From JACQFZ01 sp041485885 (GTDB lineage: Bacteria > Pseudomonadota > Gammaproteobacteria > Acidiferrobacterales > Sulfurifustaceae), in contig JBGPKL010000013.1 in assembly GCA_041485885.1 (NCBI GenBank), forward strand, positions 1 through 64,000: a stretch of 64,000 nt of DNA, in the 5' to 3' direction. This document shows, one piece after another, positions 34,407-42,885 of the stretch. Each line of letters starts with the position of its first letter. Within the stretch, counting starts at the first letter, position 1. Both the position numbers and the translations under genes were made by a program. The notes under the pieces were generated by a model. That model saw only the letters and a program-made list of their open reading frames with translations. It was not told where the DNA came from and made no database searches.

Positions 34407-35960
34407 TTAGAATTGAAAATAGAGAAAGTCGCTCACTTGCGTGAGATTGAGCAACGCGGCGGTTAGAAGAATCGCGCTCGCCGCTGCCCATAGCGGACTA
34501 GGCCGCCACGTCCAGAACGGCGAAACGTTCGGTGCCGGAAGATTGAGTGCCGGGGAGAAGTGCCGCATAAGCTCTTGAGCATTCGGGGCGGTCGCTATCC
34601 AGATCAAACCTGCGACGATCGCAAGAATCTCCATGCGATCCTGGAGCACGGCGACCGTTCCGAAATGAAGAAAATCCATGCCAAGCGGAACGGCGGTCAA
34701 AATATGATCAACGGCGGGTCGCCATCCCTCCGGCAATAGGATTCCATCGAAGCCCAGCATTGCCTTGAGCATCGTGATCGCGTGCGACGCGCTTGGCGAG
34801 CGGAAGAACACCCATGCGATAACCACAGCGAGAAACGTCAACAGTCCGCTCGCGGCTTTCGCCACTCGCGCGGGCGGCGTTGCGGCGCGCGCTGGACGCA
34901 AGCCTTGCCAGGCTTGGTGAATGACCAGATAAAGCCCATGCAACCCGCCCCAAATCACATAGGTCCAACCGGCGCCGTGCCATAAGCCGCCGAGTAGCAT
35001 CGTCGTTGCAAGGTTCACATAGCGTCGAAATTTTCCTTTGCGATTGCCGCCCAACGGGATATAGAGATAGTCCCGGAGAAAACGCGACAGGGTCATATGC
35101 CAGCGTCGCCAAAACTCGCTGATATTGGTCGCCTTGTACGGCGAATTGAAATTAAGCGGTAGGCGTACGCCGAACAAGCGCGACAAGCCGATCGCCATAT
35201 CGGAGTATCCGGAAAAATCGAAATAGATTTGCAATGCGTAGGCGAGCGCCGCCGCCCAACAATCGAATAAGCCGAAGGAGTGGCTTCCTTGGGTATCGAA
35301 CACCGGCCGTACATACGCCGCAAAATTGTCGGCGAGCAGCACTTTTTTAAACAAGCCGAATGCGAAGATCGTCAGTCCCACCGCAAAGTTTTCGCCGCGC
35401 AAACGATAGGTTTCGCGGTGCTGAAATTGCGGCATCATCTCTTTGTGGTGCAGCACCGGTCCCGCAATGAGGTGCGGGAAATAAGTGACGAAGAGTCCAT
35501 AGTGAACGAGACTGTACTCGCTCACCTTCTTACGGTACGTGTCGACGAGAAATGCAATTTGCGTGAAGGTAAAAAAGGAAATGCCGATGGGCAAGATCAC
35601 GCGTGCCGGTGCCCAATTCGCGCCGATCAGAGCATTTGCGTTATCGACGAAGAAATTAAAATACTTGAAGTAGGCCAACAACCCGAGATCTGCGCATAGC
35701 GCAATAACAAACCAGACGCGCAGCGCCCGAAAACGCTGCGCGACGATAGCGCGGAGCATCATTCGCGCGGCGAAGAAATTAAGCAGTATCGATCCCAGTA
35801 GCAGCGGCACGTAGCGATAGTCCCACCATCCGTAAAATACGATCGATGCAACGGCGAGCCAACCTGCGGCCGCCATGTGGCTCAAGCGCGCCAAGACGAA
35901 GAAGCCGACCACGACGATCGGCAGGTATAAAATGAGGAAGCCGTAAGAGTTGAAAAGCAT
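34407..35960 (-). CDS. MBOAT-family O-acyltransferase (AlgI-like)
   Basis: A 517-residue membrane protein with about 10-12 helices. Seen: YFKYFNFFVDN near the start, ILPIGISFFTFTQIAFLVDT, the reentrant segment FWRRWHMTLSRFLRDYLYIP, GGNRKG, and the catalytic histidine region GGLWHGAGWTYVIWGGLHG. It transfers an acyl group across the inner membrane to polysaccharide with the downstream SGNH-like protein. Start 35960 (MLFNSYGFLILYLPI) is the family N-terminus; the longer frame adds a hydrophilic stretch. First gene of the minus-strand polysaccharide operon. Confidence 0.88.
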   Translation of the reverse strand: MLFNSYGFLILYLPIVVVGFFVLARLSHMAAAGWLAVASIVFYGWWDYRYVPLLLGSILLNFFAARMMLRAIVAQRFRALRVWFVIALCADLGLLAYFKYFNFFVDNANALIGANWAPARVILPIGISFFTFTQIAFLVDTYRKKVSEYSLVHYGLFVTYFPHLIAGPVLHHKEMMPQFQHRETYRLRGENFAVGLTIFAFGLFKKVLLADNFAAYVRPVFDTQGSHSFGLFDCWAAALAYALQIYFDFSGYSDMAIGLSRLFGVRLPLNFNSPYKATNISEFWRRWHMTLSRFLRDYLYIPLGGNRKGKFRRYVNLATTMLLGGLWHGAGWTYVIWGGLHGLYLVIHQAWQGLRPARAATPPARVAKAASGLLTFLAVVIAWVFFRSPSASHAITMLKAMLGFDGILLPEGWRPAVDHILTAVPLGMDFLHFGTVAVLQDRMEILAIVAGLIWIATAPNAQELMRHFSPALNLPAPNVSPFWTWRPSPLWAAASAILLTAALLNLTQVSDFLYFQF

Positions 35961-36219
35961 GAGGGTCCCGTCGCTAGAATTCTTGTCGCCTCGCATCGAG
36001 CGGAATCACAAAGCGTTTCGACTGCGTGCGCTGCCGCTAGTATAGCGTCGCGGCTTGGCCGCCGCAGGCGGCGGAATGATGACCGGGAGCGGGTCCGTGT
36101 CCTTTTGAATTCGTCGGGCGTCGGTTGGTGGCGTGACAGCGATTTGCAAAAATCGGTGCGATCGCGCGGCGCGGCTAACGCTACCGCCGTGGTTTATCGA
36201 ATGTGCGAGAGATAGTTAC

Positions 36220-36556
36220 GCGTGAATTCGTCCCGCGTTTCGTCAAGTGAGGGCAGGTGCTGGGACCCATGCCGAGCGTGGCTCGCACCAGTGCCGCGCT
36301 CGCGCGGGCCATCGGGAGAGTCGATGAGCCGTGCGGCATCCGTTGTAACACGGTCGTGCCGGGCCGCATCGATGCGCCGATGGGACGCGACGCCACGTGC
36401 CGGCGTCCGAACCGGGGGCCGCTGTTCCCTTCGGCCGGCAAGGCGGCGGGTGGGAAGTGGCGTATGCCGCGCTATTCTCAATATCTGGCGAGTCGTCTCA
36501 CGTGAACCGCCATTGTCTGAATGTGCGGTGGGCTGCTTAACGGAATTGCTCGCTGA
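36220..36556 (+). pseudogene. Remnant of SDR gene, C-terminal third (paralogue of 25968)
   Basis: Translated pieces align with residues about 190-282 of the intact SDR: ALARAIGRVDEPCGIRCNTV, PGRIDAPMGRDATCRRPNRG and, after frameshifts, GGLLNGIAR followed by a stop at 36554-36556. The catalytic Tyr-Lys segment is not recoverable and the N-terminal two thirds are absent. It sits 110 bases before the intact copper-monooxygenase gene. Between the MBOAT start and this remnant (35961-36219) only the operon promoter can be presumed. Confidence 0.85.
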
Positions 36557-36666
36557 CAGTGTCGTGGAGCGAGACGCAGGGGGGGGTGGACGGCGCATTC
36601 GTTTTGGTGAAGGATACAAGTAGTCGGAATTTTCCGATCGCTATCGTCGCAAAGCTAGGAGTAGCC

Positions 36667-38016
36667 ATGAGATTCGTATCGAGCGCAAAAGAAAATTCGA
36701 GCAACGGCGCACGGGTGATGCGTTGGGCGTTGCCCGGTGCCGCGGCGATTGTGCTCGCCGCGGCAGTTGTCGGACGCGTGCTTGCCGTCGAAGCATCGAG
36801 AGCGTCGGCAGAGCCCGTGACGTTCAGCAATCAGGTCGTGCGAATCTTTCAAGAGAATTGCCAGAACTGCCATCGCGAAGGCGGCATCGCTCCGTTCGCA
36901 CTCACGACGTATCAAGCGGCGTACCCGTTCCGTAACCAGATCGCCGACGCGACGCGCGCGCGTCGCATGCCGCCGTGGAAACCGGTCGAGGGTTACGGCG
37001 AGTTCCAGCACGTGCGCCGCCTGGCCGATGGCGACATCGACCTCATCGCCAAGTGGGTCGCCGCGGGTGCGCCCGAAGGCGACAACACTAAGCTGCCGCC
37101 GCCCAAGCAATTCGCTTCCTCGTGGATGCTCGGCGAGCCGGATCTCGTGATCGAGCCGTCCGACTCGTTCACCGTGCCCTCCGGAGCTTCCGATCTTTAT
37201 CGCTGCTTCGTGCTGCCGACGTCTTTCAAAGAGGACCGTTACGTGACGGCGGCGGAATTTCTTCCGGGCAACCGGCAGGTCGTACACCACATCGTTACGT
37301 ACATGGATACCACCGGCCAAGCCGAGGCGCTCGATCGCGCCGAGCCGGGCTTGGGCTACACCTGCTTCGGCGGGCCGGGGTTTACGGGCAGCGGTCTGCT
37401 CGGCATCGGTGGCTGGGCGCCGGGCGCGCCGCCGCTGCAAATGCCGGATCAAGTCGGAATGCTGCTGCCCGCGGGTGCGCGCGTGGTGATGCAGGTGCAC
37501 TATCACAATCACACGGGCGCCAAGACGAGCGACCGGACGAAGATCGGTTTGCGCTTCGCGACCGGGCCAATCGATAAGCGCATGCGCGTCATTCCGGTTA
37601 TCAATAGGACGTTCGAGATTCCGGCCGGCGTGGCGCGGCACGAGGTGCGCGCGTCGTGGACCGCGCCGGCGCATTTGAATTTCCACGCCATCAGCATCTC
37701 ACCGCATATGCATTTGCTCGGGCGCGAAGTGAAAGCGACCGCGACTTATCCGGATGGCACCGTGCGCCCGCTGATTTACATCAACGACTGGGATTTCAAT
37801 TGGCAGGGCGGTTATGCCTTCAAGGAACCGATCGCGCTTCCGGGCGGTACGCGGATCGACATCCAGGTGATCTACGACAACTCGACGGGCAACCCGCGCC
37901 AGCCGAACAACCCGCCGAAGGTCGTGCGCTGGGGCGAGAACACGACGGATGAAATGTGCATCGTGTTCATCCGTGCGACGGTCGATCAAGAGCATTTGGC
38001 GGATCGGCGGAAGTAG
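36667..38016 (+). CDS. Cytochrome c / type II copper ascorbate-dependent monooxygenase-like protein
   Basis: A 449-residue exported protein. It has an N-terminal membrane or signal segment at 19-40, a heme motif C65-Q-N-C68-H69 in FQENCQNCHREGGIAPF, then a two-domain copper region with candidate ligands H207-H208 (VVHHIVTYMD), H278-Y-H280 (MQVHYHNHTGAK) and H347-M-H349 (SPHMHLLGREVK). That pattern resembles PHM/DBM-type monooxygenases preceded by an electron-carrying heme domain. Substrate unknown. Start 36667 has AGGAG at a normal distance. A truncated duplicate is at 26985. Confidence 0.82.
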   Translation: MRFVSSAKENSSNGARVMRWALPGAAAIVLAAAVVGRVLAVEASRASAEPVTFSNQVVRIFQENCQNCHREGGIAPFALTTYQAAYPFRNQIADATRARRMPPWKPVEGYGEFQHVRRLADGDIDLIAKWVAAGAPEGDNTKLPPPKQFASSWMLGEPDLVIEPSDSFTVPSGASDLYRCFVLPTSFKEDRYVTAAEFLPGNRQVVHHIVTYMDTTGQAEALDRAEPGLGYTCFGGPGFTGSGLLGIGGWAPGAPPLQMPDQVGMLLPAGARVVMQVHYHNHTGAKTSDRTKIGLRFATGPIDKRMRVIPVINRTFEIPAGVARHEVRASWTAPAHLNFHAISISPHMHLLGREVKATATYPDGTVRPLIYINDWDFNWQGGYAFKEPIALPGGTRIDIQVIYDNSTGNPRQPNNPPKVVRWGENTTDEMCIVFIRATVDQEHLADRRK

Positions 38017-38044
38017 GTAAGTCGTAGGTAGTCTTTGAAGGTGT

Positions 38045-38249
38045 CGTCATTCCCGCGAACCGGGGTGAGGCGGGGTTTTCGCGAACGCATTTAACATGCA
38101 TTCGCGCCGCCGAACGGGTGCGACGAAGTTCGTTGCACCCTGGGCAGCAACAGAAAAACTACCGTAATATCTGGATCCCCGCTTTTGCTGGGCAGGAGCC
38201 CGAATGCCGCGAAGCGCATGGATGCGCGAGAGCGGCCGCAGGGATGACG
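38045..38249. repeat. MITE-like element bounded by imperfect inverted ends
   Basis: The 205-base segment starts CGTCATTCCCGCG and ends GCAGGGATGACG, imperfect inverted ends related to the dRS3-like repeat at 11731. Inside are CTGGATCCCCGCTTTTGC and GCGAACGCATT/AATGCGTTCGC-like pieces, so it may be two diverged repeats flanking unique DNA. It fills most of the 289-base gap between the copper-monooxygenase and beta-lactamase-fold genes. No coding sequence is evident. Confidence 0.45.
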
Positions 38250-38305
38250 AATAGACGTATTGACGTATTTGTGAGTAGACCGAGCGTCGTTACAGGAGAA
38301 TGACC

Positions 38306-39142
38306 ATGTACATCTGGAACAAAAGAGCGCGCGTCAGTTATATCGGTGTTGCGCTGCTTGCACTCAACTGGCCGCTACTCGTTAGCGCTGCGGACAAAAA
38401 GACCGAAGTGCTTTGGCTCGGCCAGGCGGCGATGCGCATTACGACGCCCGGCGGCAAGGTCATCGTGATCGACCCGTTTCTCACGAAGAATCCGAAAACG
38501 CCGGAGAAGTGGAAGAATCTCGACGAGCTGGGCAAGGTCGACCTGATTCTAGTGACGCACGCACACGGCGATCACCTGGGCGATGCGCCGGCGCTCGCGA
38601 AGAAGACCAACGCGCCGGTATACGGTCCGGCGGGATTGAACCAATCGATGATCACGCTCGGCATCTTGCCGCCTGAGCTTTCGCCGCGCATGAACAAGAG
38701 CGGCACGATCACGCCGCTCGGGCTCGACATCAAGATCACCATGGTGCACGCCGAGCACAGCTCGGAGCTCGTATGGCACAACCCCGCGACCGACAAGGAC
38801 GAGACCCACGTCGGCGGCGAGCCGGTCGGTTTCATCATCGAGCTCGAAAACGGATTCAAGATTTATCACATGGGCGACACCGCGCTCTTCGGCGACATGA
38901 AGCTCTACGGTGAGTACTACAAGCCCGACCTTGTCATGATTCCGATCGGCGGCCACTTCGTGATGAATCCGCGCGACGCGGCCTACGCGACGAAAAATTA
39001 TTTGAAGCCGAAGTTCGCGATTCCCATACACTACGGTACCTTTCCGCAGCTCAAAGGTACGCCGGAAGAGTACCAGCAGGCGCTCGGCAAGACGGCGACG
39101 AAGGTGATGGCCATCAATCCGGGAGATAAGCTCGAGTTCTAG
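38306..39142 (+). CDS. Exported metallo-beta-lactamase-fold hydrolase (UPF0173-like)
   Basis: A 278-residue metal-dependent hydrolase. Signal peptide at residues 1-28, then EVLWLGQAAMRITTPGGKVI and the metal motif THAHGDHLGD, HAEHSSELV, and MGDTALFGDM with a final PIHYGTFPQL histidine. UlaG/UPF0173 relatives are usually cytoplasmic; the signal peptide here indicates a periplasmic member. ATG at 38306 is chosen over the one at 38300 because GGAG ends seven bases upstream of the former. A strong terminator follows. Confidence 0.82.
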   Translation: MYIWNKRARVSYIGVALLALNWPLLVSAADKKTEVLWLGQAAMRITTPGGKVIVIDPFLTKNPKTPEKWKNLDELGKVDLILVTHAHGDHLGDAPALAKKTNAPVYGPAGLNQSMITLGILPPELSPRMNKSGTITPLGLDIKITMVHAEHSSELVWHNPATDKDETHVGGEPVGFIIELENGFKIYHMGDTALFGDMKLYGEYYKPDLVMIPIGGHFVMNPRDAAYATKNYLKPKFAIPIHYGTFPQLKGTPEEYQQALGKTATKVMAINPGDKLEF

Positions 39143-39169
39143 CAGGCGCCCAGCAAGTAGGGAAACGCG

Positions 39170-39197
39170 GACCGGCCGGAGATCCGGCCGGTCTTTT
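39170..39197 (+). terminator. Strong rho-independent terminator
   Basis: GACCGGCCGG (39170-39179), loop AGAT, CCGGCCGGTC (39184-39193), then TTTT. A perfect 10-bp G+C-only stem with a T-run, 27 bases after the stop of the beta-lactamase-fold gene. Confidence 0.9.
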
Positions 39198-39335
39198 CGT
39201 TTCACAAGCGACGAACGGAAATGATCCGTTGGCAAGTAGGCACTGTCCTGCGCTTCACCGTTATGTGAACATACGCATCTGCCGTTGCGTTTACGGTCGA
39301 TTTCCTCTTTTAAGGTTTGATCTAAAATTGCCCTC

Positions 39336-40541
39336 ATGAGCTTGTCGATACTCGGAGCGGTACCGCTCGCGCCCCGCGATCCCATTCTTGGCGTTACCGA
39401 AGCGTTCAACGCCGATTCGAATCCGCGCAAGGTGAACTTAGGTGTGGGCGTCTACTACGACGACAGCGGCAAGGTCCCGGTGCTCGAGTGCGTGCGACGC
39501 GCGGAGCGGCTAATGATCGAAACCTCCGCGCCGCACAGTTACCTCCCGATCGAGGGCATGCCGAGCTATCTGCGCGGCGTTCAAGCGCTCGTCTTCGGGG
39601 CTGAATCGGCGCTGCTGCGCGAAGAAATCGTGGTGACGGCGCAAGCGCTAGGCGGCACCGGCGCGCTCAAAGTCGCGGCGGATTTTCTCTATCGCATCGA
39701 TCCGAAGGCCGAGGTGTGGATCAGCACGCCGAGTTGGGAGAACCATCGTGCCTTGTTCGAAGGCACGGGCTTCAAGGTGAGCTCGTATCCTTATTACGAT
39801 CCCGCGGGCCGCGGGCTCGATTTCGCCGGCATGCTGAAAGCGCTCGAAGCGTTGCCGCCTCGGGCGATCGTCGTGCTGCACGCCTGCTGCCACAATCCTA
39901 CGGGCGTCGATCTCGATCCGCAGCAGTGGAAGCGCGTCATCGCGACGGTGAAAGCGCGCGAGCTGGTGCCAATCCTGGACATCGCGTACCAAGGATTCGC
40001 GGAAGGGCTGGACGCCGACGGCGAAGTCGTGCGGCGGTTCGCGGAACAATGTACGCCGGTGTTCGTCGCGAATTCGTTCTCGAAGTCGTTTTCGTTATAC
40101 GGCGAGCGCGTCGGCGCGTTGAGCGTCGTCACCGCGAGTCGCGATGAAGCGGCGCGCGTGCTGAGCCAACTGAAGCGTCTCATTCGCGCGAATTATTCCA
40201 ACCCGCCGATCCACGGCGCCCATGTCGTCGCGACCGTGTTGACGACGCCCGAGCTGCGCAAGCTCTGGGAAGAGGAGCTGGCGGGCATGCGCAGCCGCAT
40301 CAAGTCGATGCGGCACGCGCTCGTCGAGCGCGTGCAGGCGAAGACGCCCGGTTTCGATTTCCGCTTCGTGTTGCAGCAGCGCGGTCTGTTTTCTTATTCC
40401 GGTCTGTCGAAGGAAGCGGTGGAGCGGCTACGGAAGGAGTTTTCGATCTACGCCGTCGACAGCGGACGCATCTGCGTCGCCGCGCTCAACAGCCACAACG
40501 TCGACTACGTGGCCGACGCGATAGCGGGTTTGGTGCGGTAG
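39336..40541 (+). CDS. Aromatic-amino-acid/aspartate aminotransferase (class I, TyrB/AspC type)
   Basis: A 401-residue PLP enzyme of the class I alpha subgroup: KVNLGVGVYYDDSGKVPVLE at residues 30-49, SYLPIEGMPSYL, GGTGALKVAADFL, HACCHNPTGVDLDPQQW and the PLP lysine in NSFSKSFSLYGERVGALS. The length and N-terminus are those of TyrB/AspC, which exchange amino groups between aspartate or aromatic amino acids and 2-oxoglutarate. Substrate choice cannot be read from the sequence. It stands alone after the terminator at 39170. Confidence 0.9.
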   Translation: MSLSILGAVPLAPRDPILGVTEAFNADSNPRKVNLGVGVYYDDSGKVPVLECVRRAERLMIETSAPHSYLPIEGMPSYLRGVQALVFGAESALLREEIVVTAQALGGTGALKVAADFLYRIDPKAEVWISTPSWENHRALFEGTGFKVSSYPYYDPAGRGLDFAGMLKALEALPPRAIVVLHACCHNPTGVDLDPQQWKRVIATVKARELVPILDIAYQGFAEGLDADGEVVRRFAEQCTPVFVANSFSKSFSLYGERVGALSVVTASRDEAARVLSQLKRLIRANYSNPPIHGAHVVATVLTTPELRKLWEEELAGMRSRIKSMRHALVERVQAKTPGFDFRFVLQQRGLFSYSGLSKEAVERLRKEFSIYAVDSGRICVAALNSHNVDYVADAIAGLVR

Positions 40542-40574
40542 CTTCGCGTTTGCATCGGACCGCGCGGTTCATTT

Positions 40575-41375
40575 TCATTTGATCGCGCGGATCTTCGCCT
40601 GAATGCTTTTCTTGCGCGCCGGCGACAACGGCTCCTCGTCGACGCCGCGCAAGAGTCTCGCCGTCCAGTGCTCTTGCGTTTCTTTCCTGAGGCCGTGTGA
40701 CTTTTTGACGGTCGCGAGATAAGCCGCTCCCTCTTCGTAAAGCGAAGACCCGATGTATTGCTCCATGATGGGAGCGAGATACTCCCCCAGCGGGCCCGAC
40801 ACCGAGAGACTGTCGGGGCGCAACGCGCGGACCTCCGCGATGACTTTGTCGAACCGGCCCGTCGCGATCAAGATCGTCACGTAGCGCGTGAAGAACCGCG
40901 GAAACTGCGGAGCCGATTTGCGCACTTCGGTGATCGTGCAAAGCGCGGGGTCCCCGTACCGCTCGATGGCCGCCTTGTCCCAAATTTTCCGCTTGTACTT
41001 CTCGTGCATCCACCAGACATCGTGGACAATCGGATCTTTCGGTTTCCCGTCTTGGAAGAACATGAACCGGTCGTGTGGGTTCTGCAGACCGCTCTTGATC
41101 GCGGCGAGCGCGAATAGCGCCTCGCCGACCCAGCCGACGTCCTCGAGCGTGTAATCGTTCTTGCGATACGCATCGTCGAAGCGGGAGACGGCTTCTTCGT
41201 AATATCTTTTTTTCATCAGCCACGCGTAGCCGAGACCCTTGCCCCAGTAGGTGGGCGCGTCGGGATTTTTCCCGAAGTACGCGCCGCAACATTCGCAGCG
41301 GTACGCTGCTTCGTCCGCCGCTAGGATCGGCAAAGCGCCGAGTGCCAGCAGAATGAACGCAACAATCGATTTCAT
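40575..41375 (-). CDS. Exported helical-repeat protein with CxCC motif, unknown function
   Basis: A 266-residue protein with a signal peptide (MKSIVAFILLALGALPILAA) and a cysteine cluster C27-x-C29-C30 just after it (YRCECCGAYFG), which may bind metal or form disulfides. The rest is helical, with TPR-like residues around 50-100 (YEEAVSRFDDAYRKND, EALFALAAIKSGLQNP). Conserved tryptophans (VGWVGE, DVWWMHE) suggest a folded domain. I do not recognise the family. It stands between the aminotransferase and hydrolase genes and appears monocistronic. Confidence 0.65.
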   Translation of the reverse strand: MKSIVAFILLALGALPILAADEAAYRCECCGAYFGKNPDAPTYWGKGLGYAWLMKKRYYEEAVSRFDDAYRKNDYTLEDVGWVGEALFALAAIKSGLQNPHDRFMFFQDGKPKDPIVHDVWWMHEKYKRKIWDKAAIERYGDPALCTITEVRKSAPQFPRFFTRYVTILIATGRFDKVIAEVRALRPDSLSVSGPLGEYLAPIMEQYIGSSLYEEGAAYLATVKKSHGLRKETQEHWTARLLRGVDEEPLSPARKKSIQAKIRAIK

Positions 41376-41447
41376 GGCGCCGTCCTTTCGCAGATGAGTG
41401 AGGTCCCCATTCGCCAGTCGCAGTTTATCTCCGCGACGAGCTTAATC

Positions 41448-42194
41448 CTACTCGCGCCGTCGGTCGCGAGCGCTCGCCGTCGCGTCGCTTACGAATCGAC
41501 GCACGACCGCCGCTGCTTCGTTGGGCACGGTTTGGAGCAATCCGTGCGGGGCGACAAACTCGCGGATAACCGTGGGCGGATGATGCGCTTGGATGAGCTC
41601 CGATGCGTGCCGCGGAACGAGGCGATCCTCGCTCGCGCGCAGATAGAGAACCGGCACGTTGATCCGCTCGAGCGTCGTCGTCGCATCAACCGACCGTACC
41701 GCGCGAAAGCGCGCGCGGAGCACGGCCGGCGGCACTTGGCGTAGAACGCGCCGAAGCTCGCTTTTGAAACGCGAGGTCGAGAACCGGCCCAGCAGCAGCC
41801 AATCCACCAGCGGCATCGGCACGGGAACGGCCGGCAACCAATTCAATAGCGACGGCCAAGCGCGAAACCCGCGCGGCGGCGCCATGCGCGCGAAGGTACA
41901 ACACAAAATCAAACCGACGAGATTGTCCGGCGCCGCCGCGGCGATGGAAATCGCGATCGGACCGGAGAACGATTCGCCGAGTAAGACGAATGGGCGATCT
42001 TTCGGCAAGAACGATCGCGCAACGGTTTCGAGCTCCGCATATCCGAGGGCGGGATCGAGCGGATAGCGTCCGACGACCGAGTCTATGGCGGCGCCGAGCG
42101 CGGGGACGAAATCGGCGAAGAACGATCCCGTTCCGTCCATGCCCGGAAGCAGGACTAACGTAGTGGCGGCGCGCCGATCAGTTTGAGCGCTCAC
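41448..42194 (-). CDS. Alpha/beta hydrolase
   Basis: A 248-residue hydrolase. Oxyanion turn TLVLLPGMDGTGSFFADFV, nucleophile elbow LGESFSGPIAISIA (serine in GESFS), acid region LYLRASEDRLVPRH and a catalytic histidine near the end (EFVAPHGLLQT). Length and motifs are those of a small serine esterase or lactonase. It is 30 bases downstream of the GST gene on the same strand, so the two may share a transcript. Substrate unknown. Confidence 0.82.
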   Translation of the reverse strand: MSAQTDRRAATTLVLLPGMDGTGSFFADFVPALGAAIDSVVGRYPLDPALGYAELETVARSFLPKDRPFVLLGESFSGPIAISIAAAAPDNLVGLILCCTFARMAPPRGFRAWPSLLNWLPAVPVPMPLVDWLLLGRFSTSRFKSELRRVLRQVPPAVLRARFRAVRSVDATTTLERINVPVLYLRASEDRLVPRHASELIQAHHPPTVIREFVAPHGLLQTVPNEAAAVVRRFVSDATASARDRRRE

Positions 42195-42224
42195 CGAACA
42201 TCTACGACGACGCGCGGCGTCGGC

Positions 42225-42854
42225 TCACGCTGGCAGCGGATGCCCCGGCATCAGCTCGTACGGATGCACCCAGCCGGGCAGCGCCTTGATGCGTTCGAGC
42301 CAGCGCGGAATATTCGGGTAGTCCGCGAAGCTCAAGCCGCATTCCTCGTTCCAATATAGATAACCGCACAACGAAAAATCGGCGATGGTCGCCTGTTCGC
42401 CCACGACGAACTGGCGATCGGCGAGCCGACCGTTCAGTACGGGCAGCGACGCCTTAAGACGACCGCGCAGCCATTCAGTCACGGGCGTTTCGCCGGTCTT
42501 GGCGAACTGGATCAGGTAGCGAAGGGTGGCGAGGTAACTCGACACCTTATGATTGTCGAACAGCAACCAGCGCAGCACCTCGCGGCGCCCGTCGGCGTCC
42601 TTCCAACCGAAGCGGCCGAACTGCTCGACCAGATAATCGAGTATCACGCCCGACTGACTCAGCCGTTTTCCGCGATGCTCGAGCACCGGAACTTCGCCCA
42701 TCTCGTTGATCGCTCGATACTCGGGGGTGCGCGTCGCACCTTTGAAGAAGTCGACGAATCGCGGTTCCCAATCGGCGCGACAAAGATTCAGCATCAGCGC
42801 CGTCTTATACGCGTTGCCGGATTGCGCAAAACAATACAGCCGATATTCCGCCAT
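42225..42854 (-). CDS. Glutathione S-transferase
   Basis: A 209-residue cytosolic GST. The thioredoxin-like domain begins MAEYRLYCFAQSGNAYKTAL and includes the glutathione gamma-glutamyl contact EVPVLEHRGKRLSQSGVILD; the C-terminal helical domain has FVVGEQATIADFSLCGYLYW. The active residue is probably Ser or Cys near the SGNAYK turn. AGGAGG precedes the start at 42854. It is probably co-transcribed with the hydrolase and separated by about 30 bases from the MocR gene upstream. Confidence 0.87.
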   Translation of the reverse strand: MAEYRLYCFAQSGNAYKTALMLNLCRADWEPRFVDFFKGATRTPEYRAINEMGEVPVLEHRGKRLSQSGVILDYLVEQFGRFGWKDADGRREVLRWLLFDNHKVSSYLATLRYLIQFAKTGETPVTEWLRGRLKASLPVLNGRLADRQFVVGEQATIADFSLCGYLYWNEECGLSFADYPNIPRWLERIKALPGWVHPYELMPGHPLPA

Positions 42855-42885
42855 GACTTCCTCCTGTCTCGAGTGGGCGAATATT

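Noticed and set aside
36559..36666. Longer start for the copper-monooxygenase gene at 36559
   Set aside because: The added 36 residues are not signal-like and 36667 has a proper AGGAG upstream.
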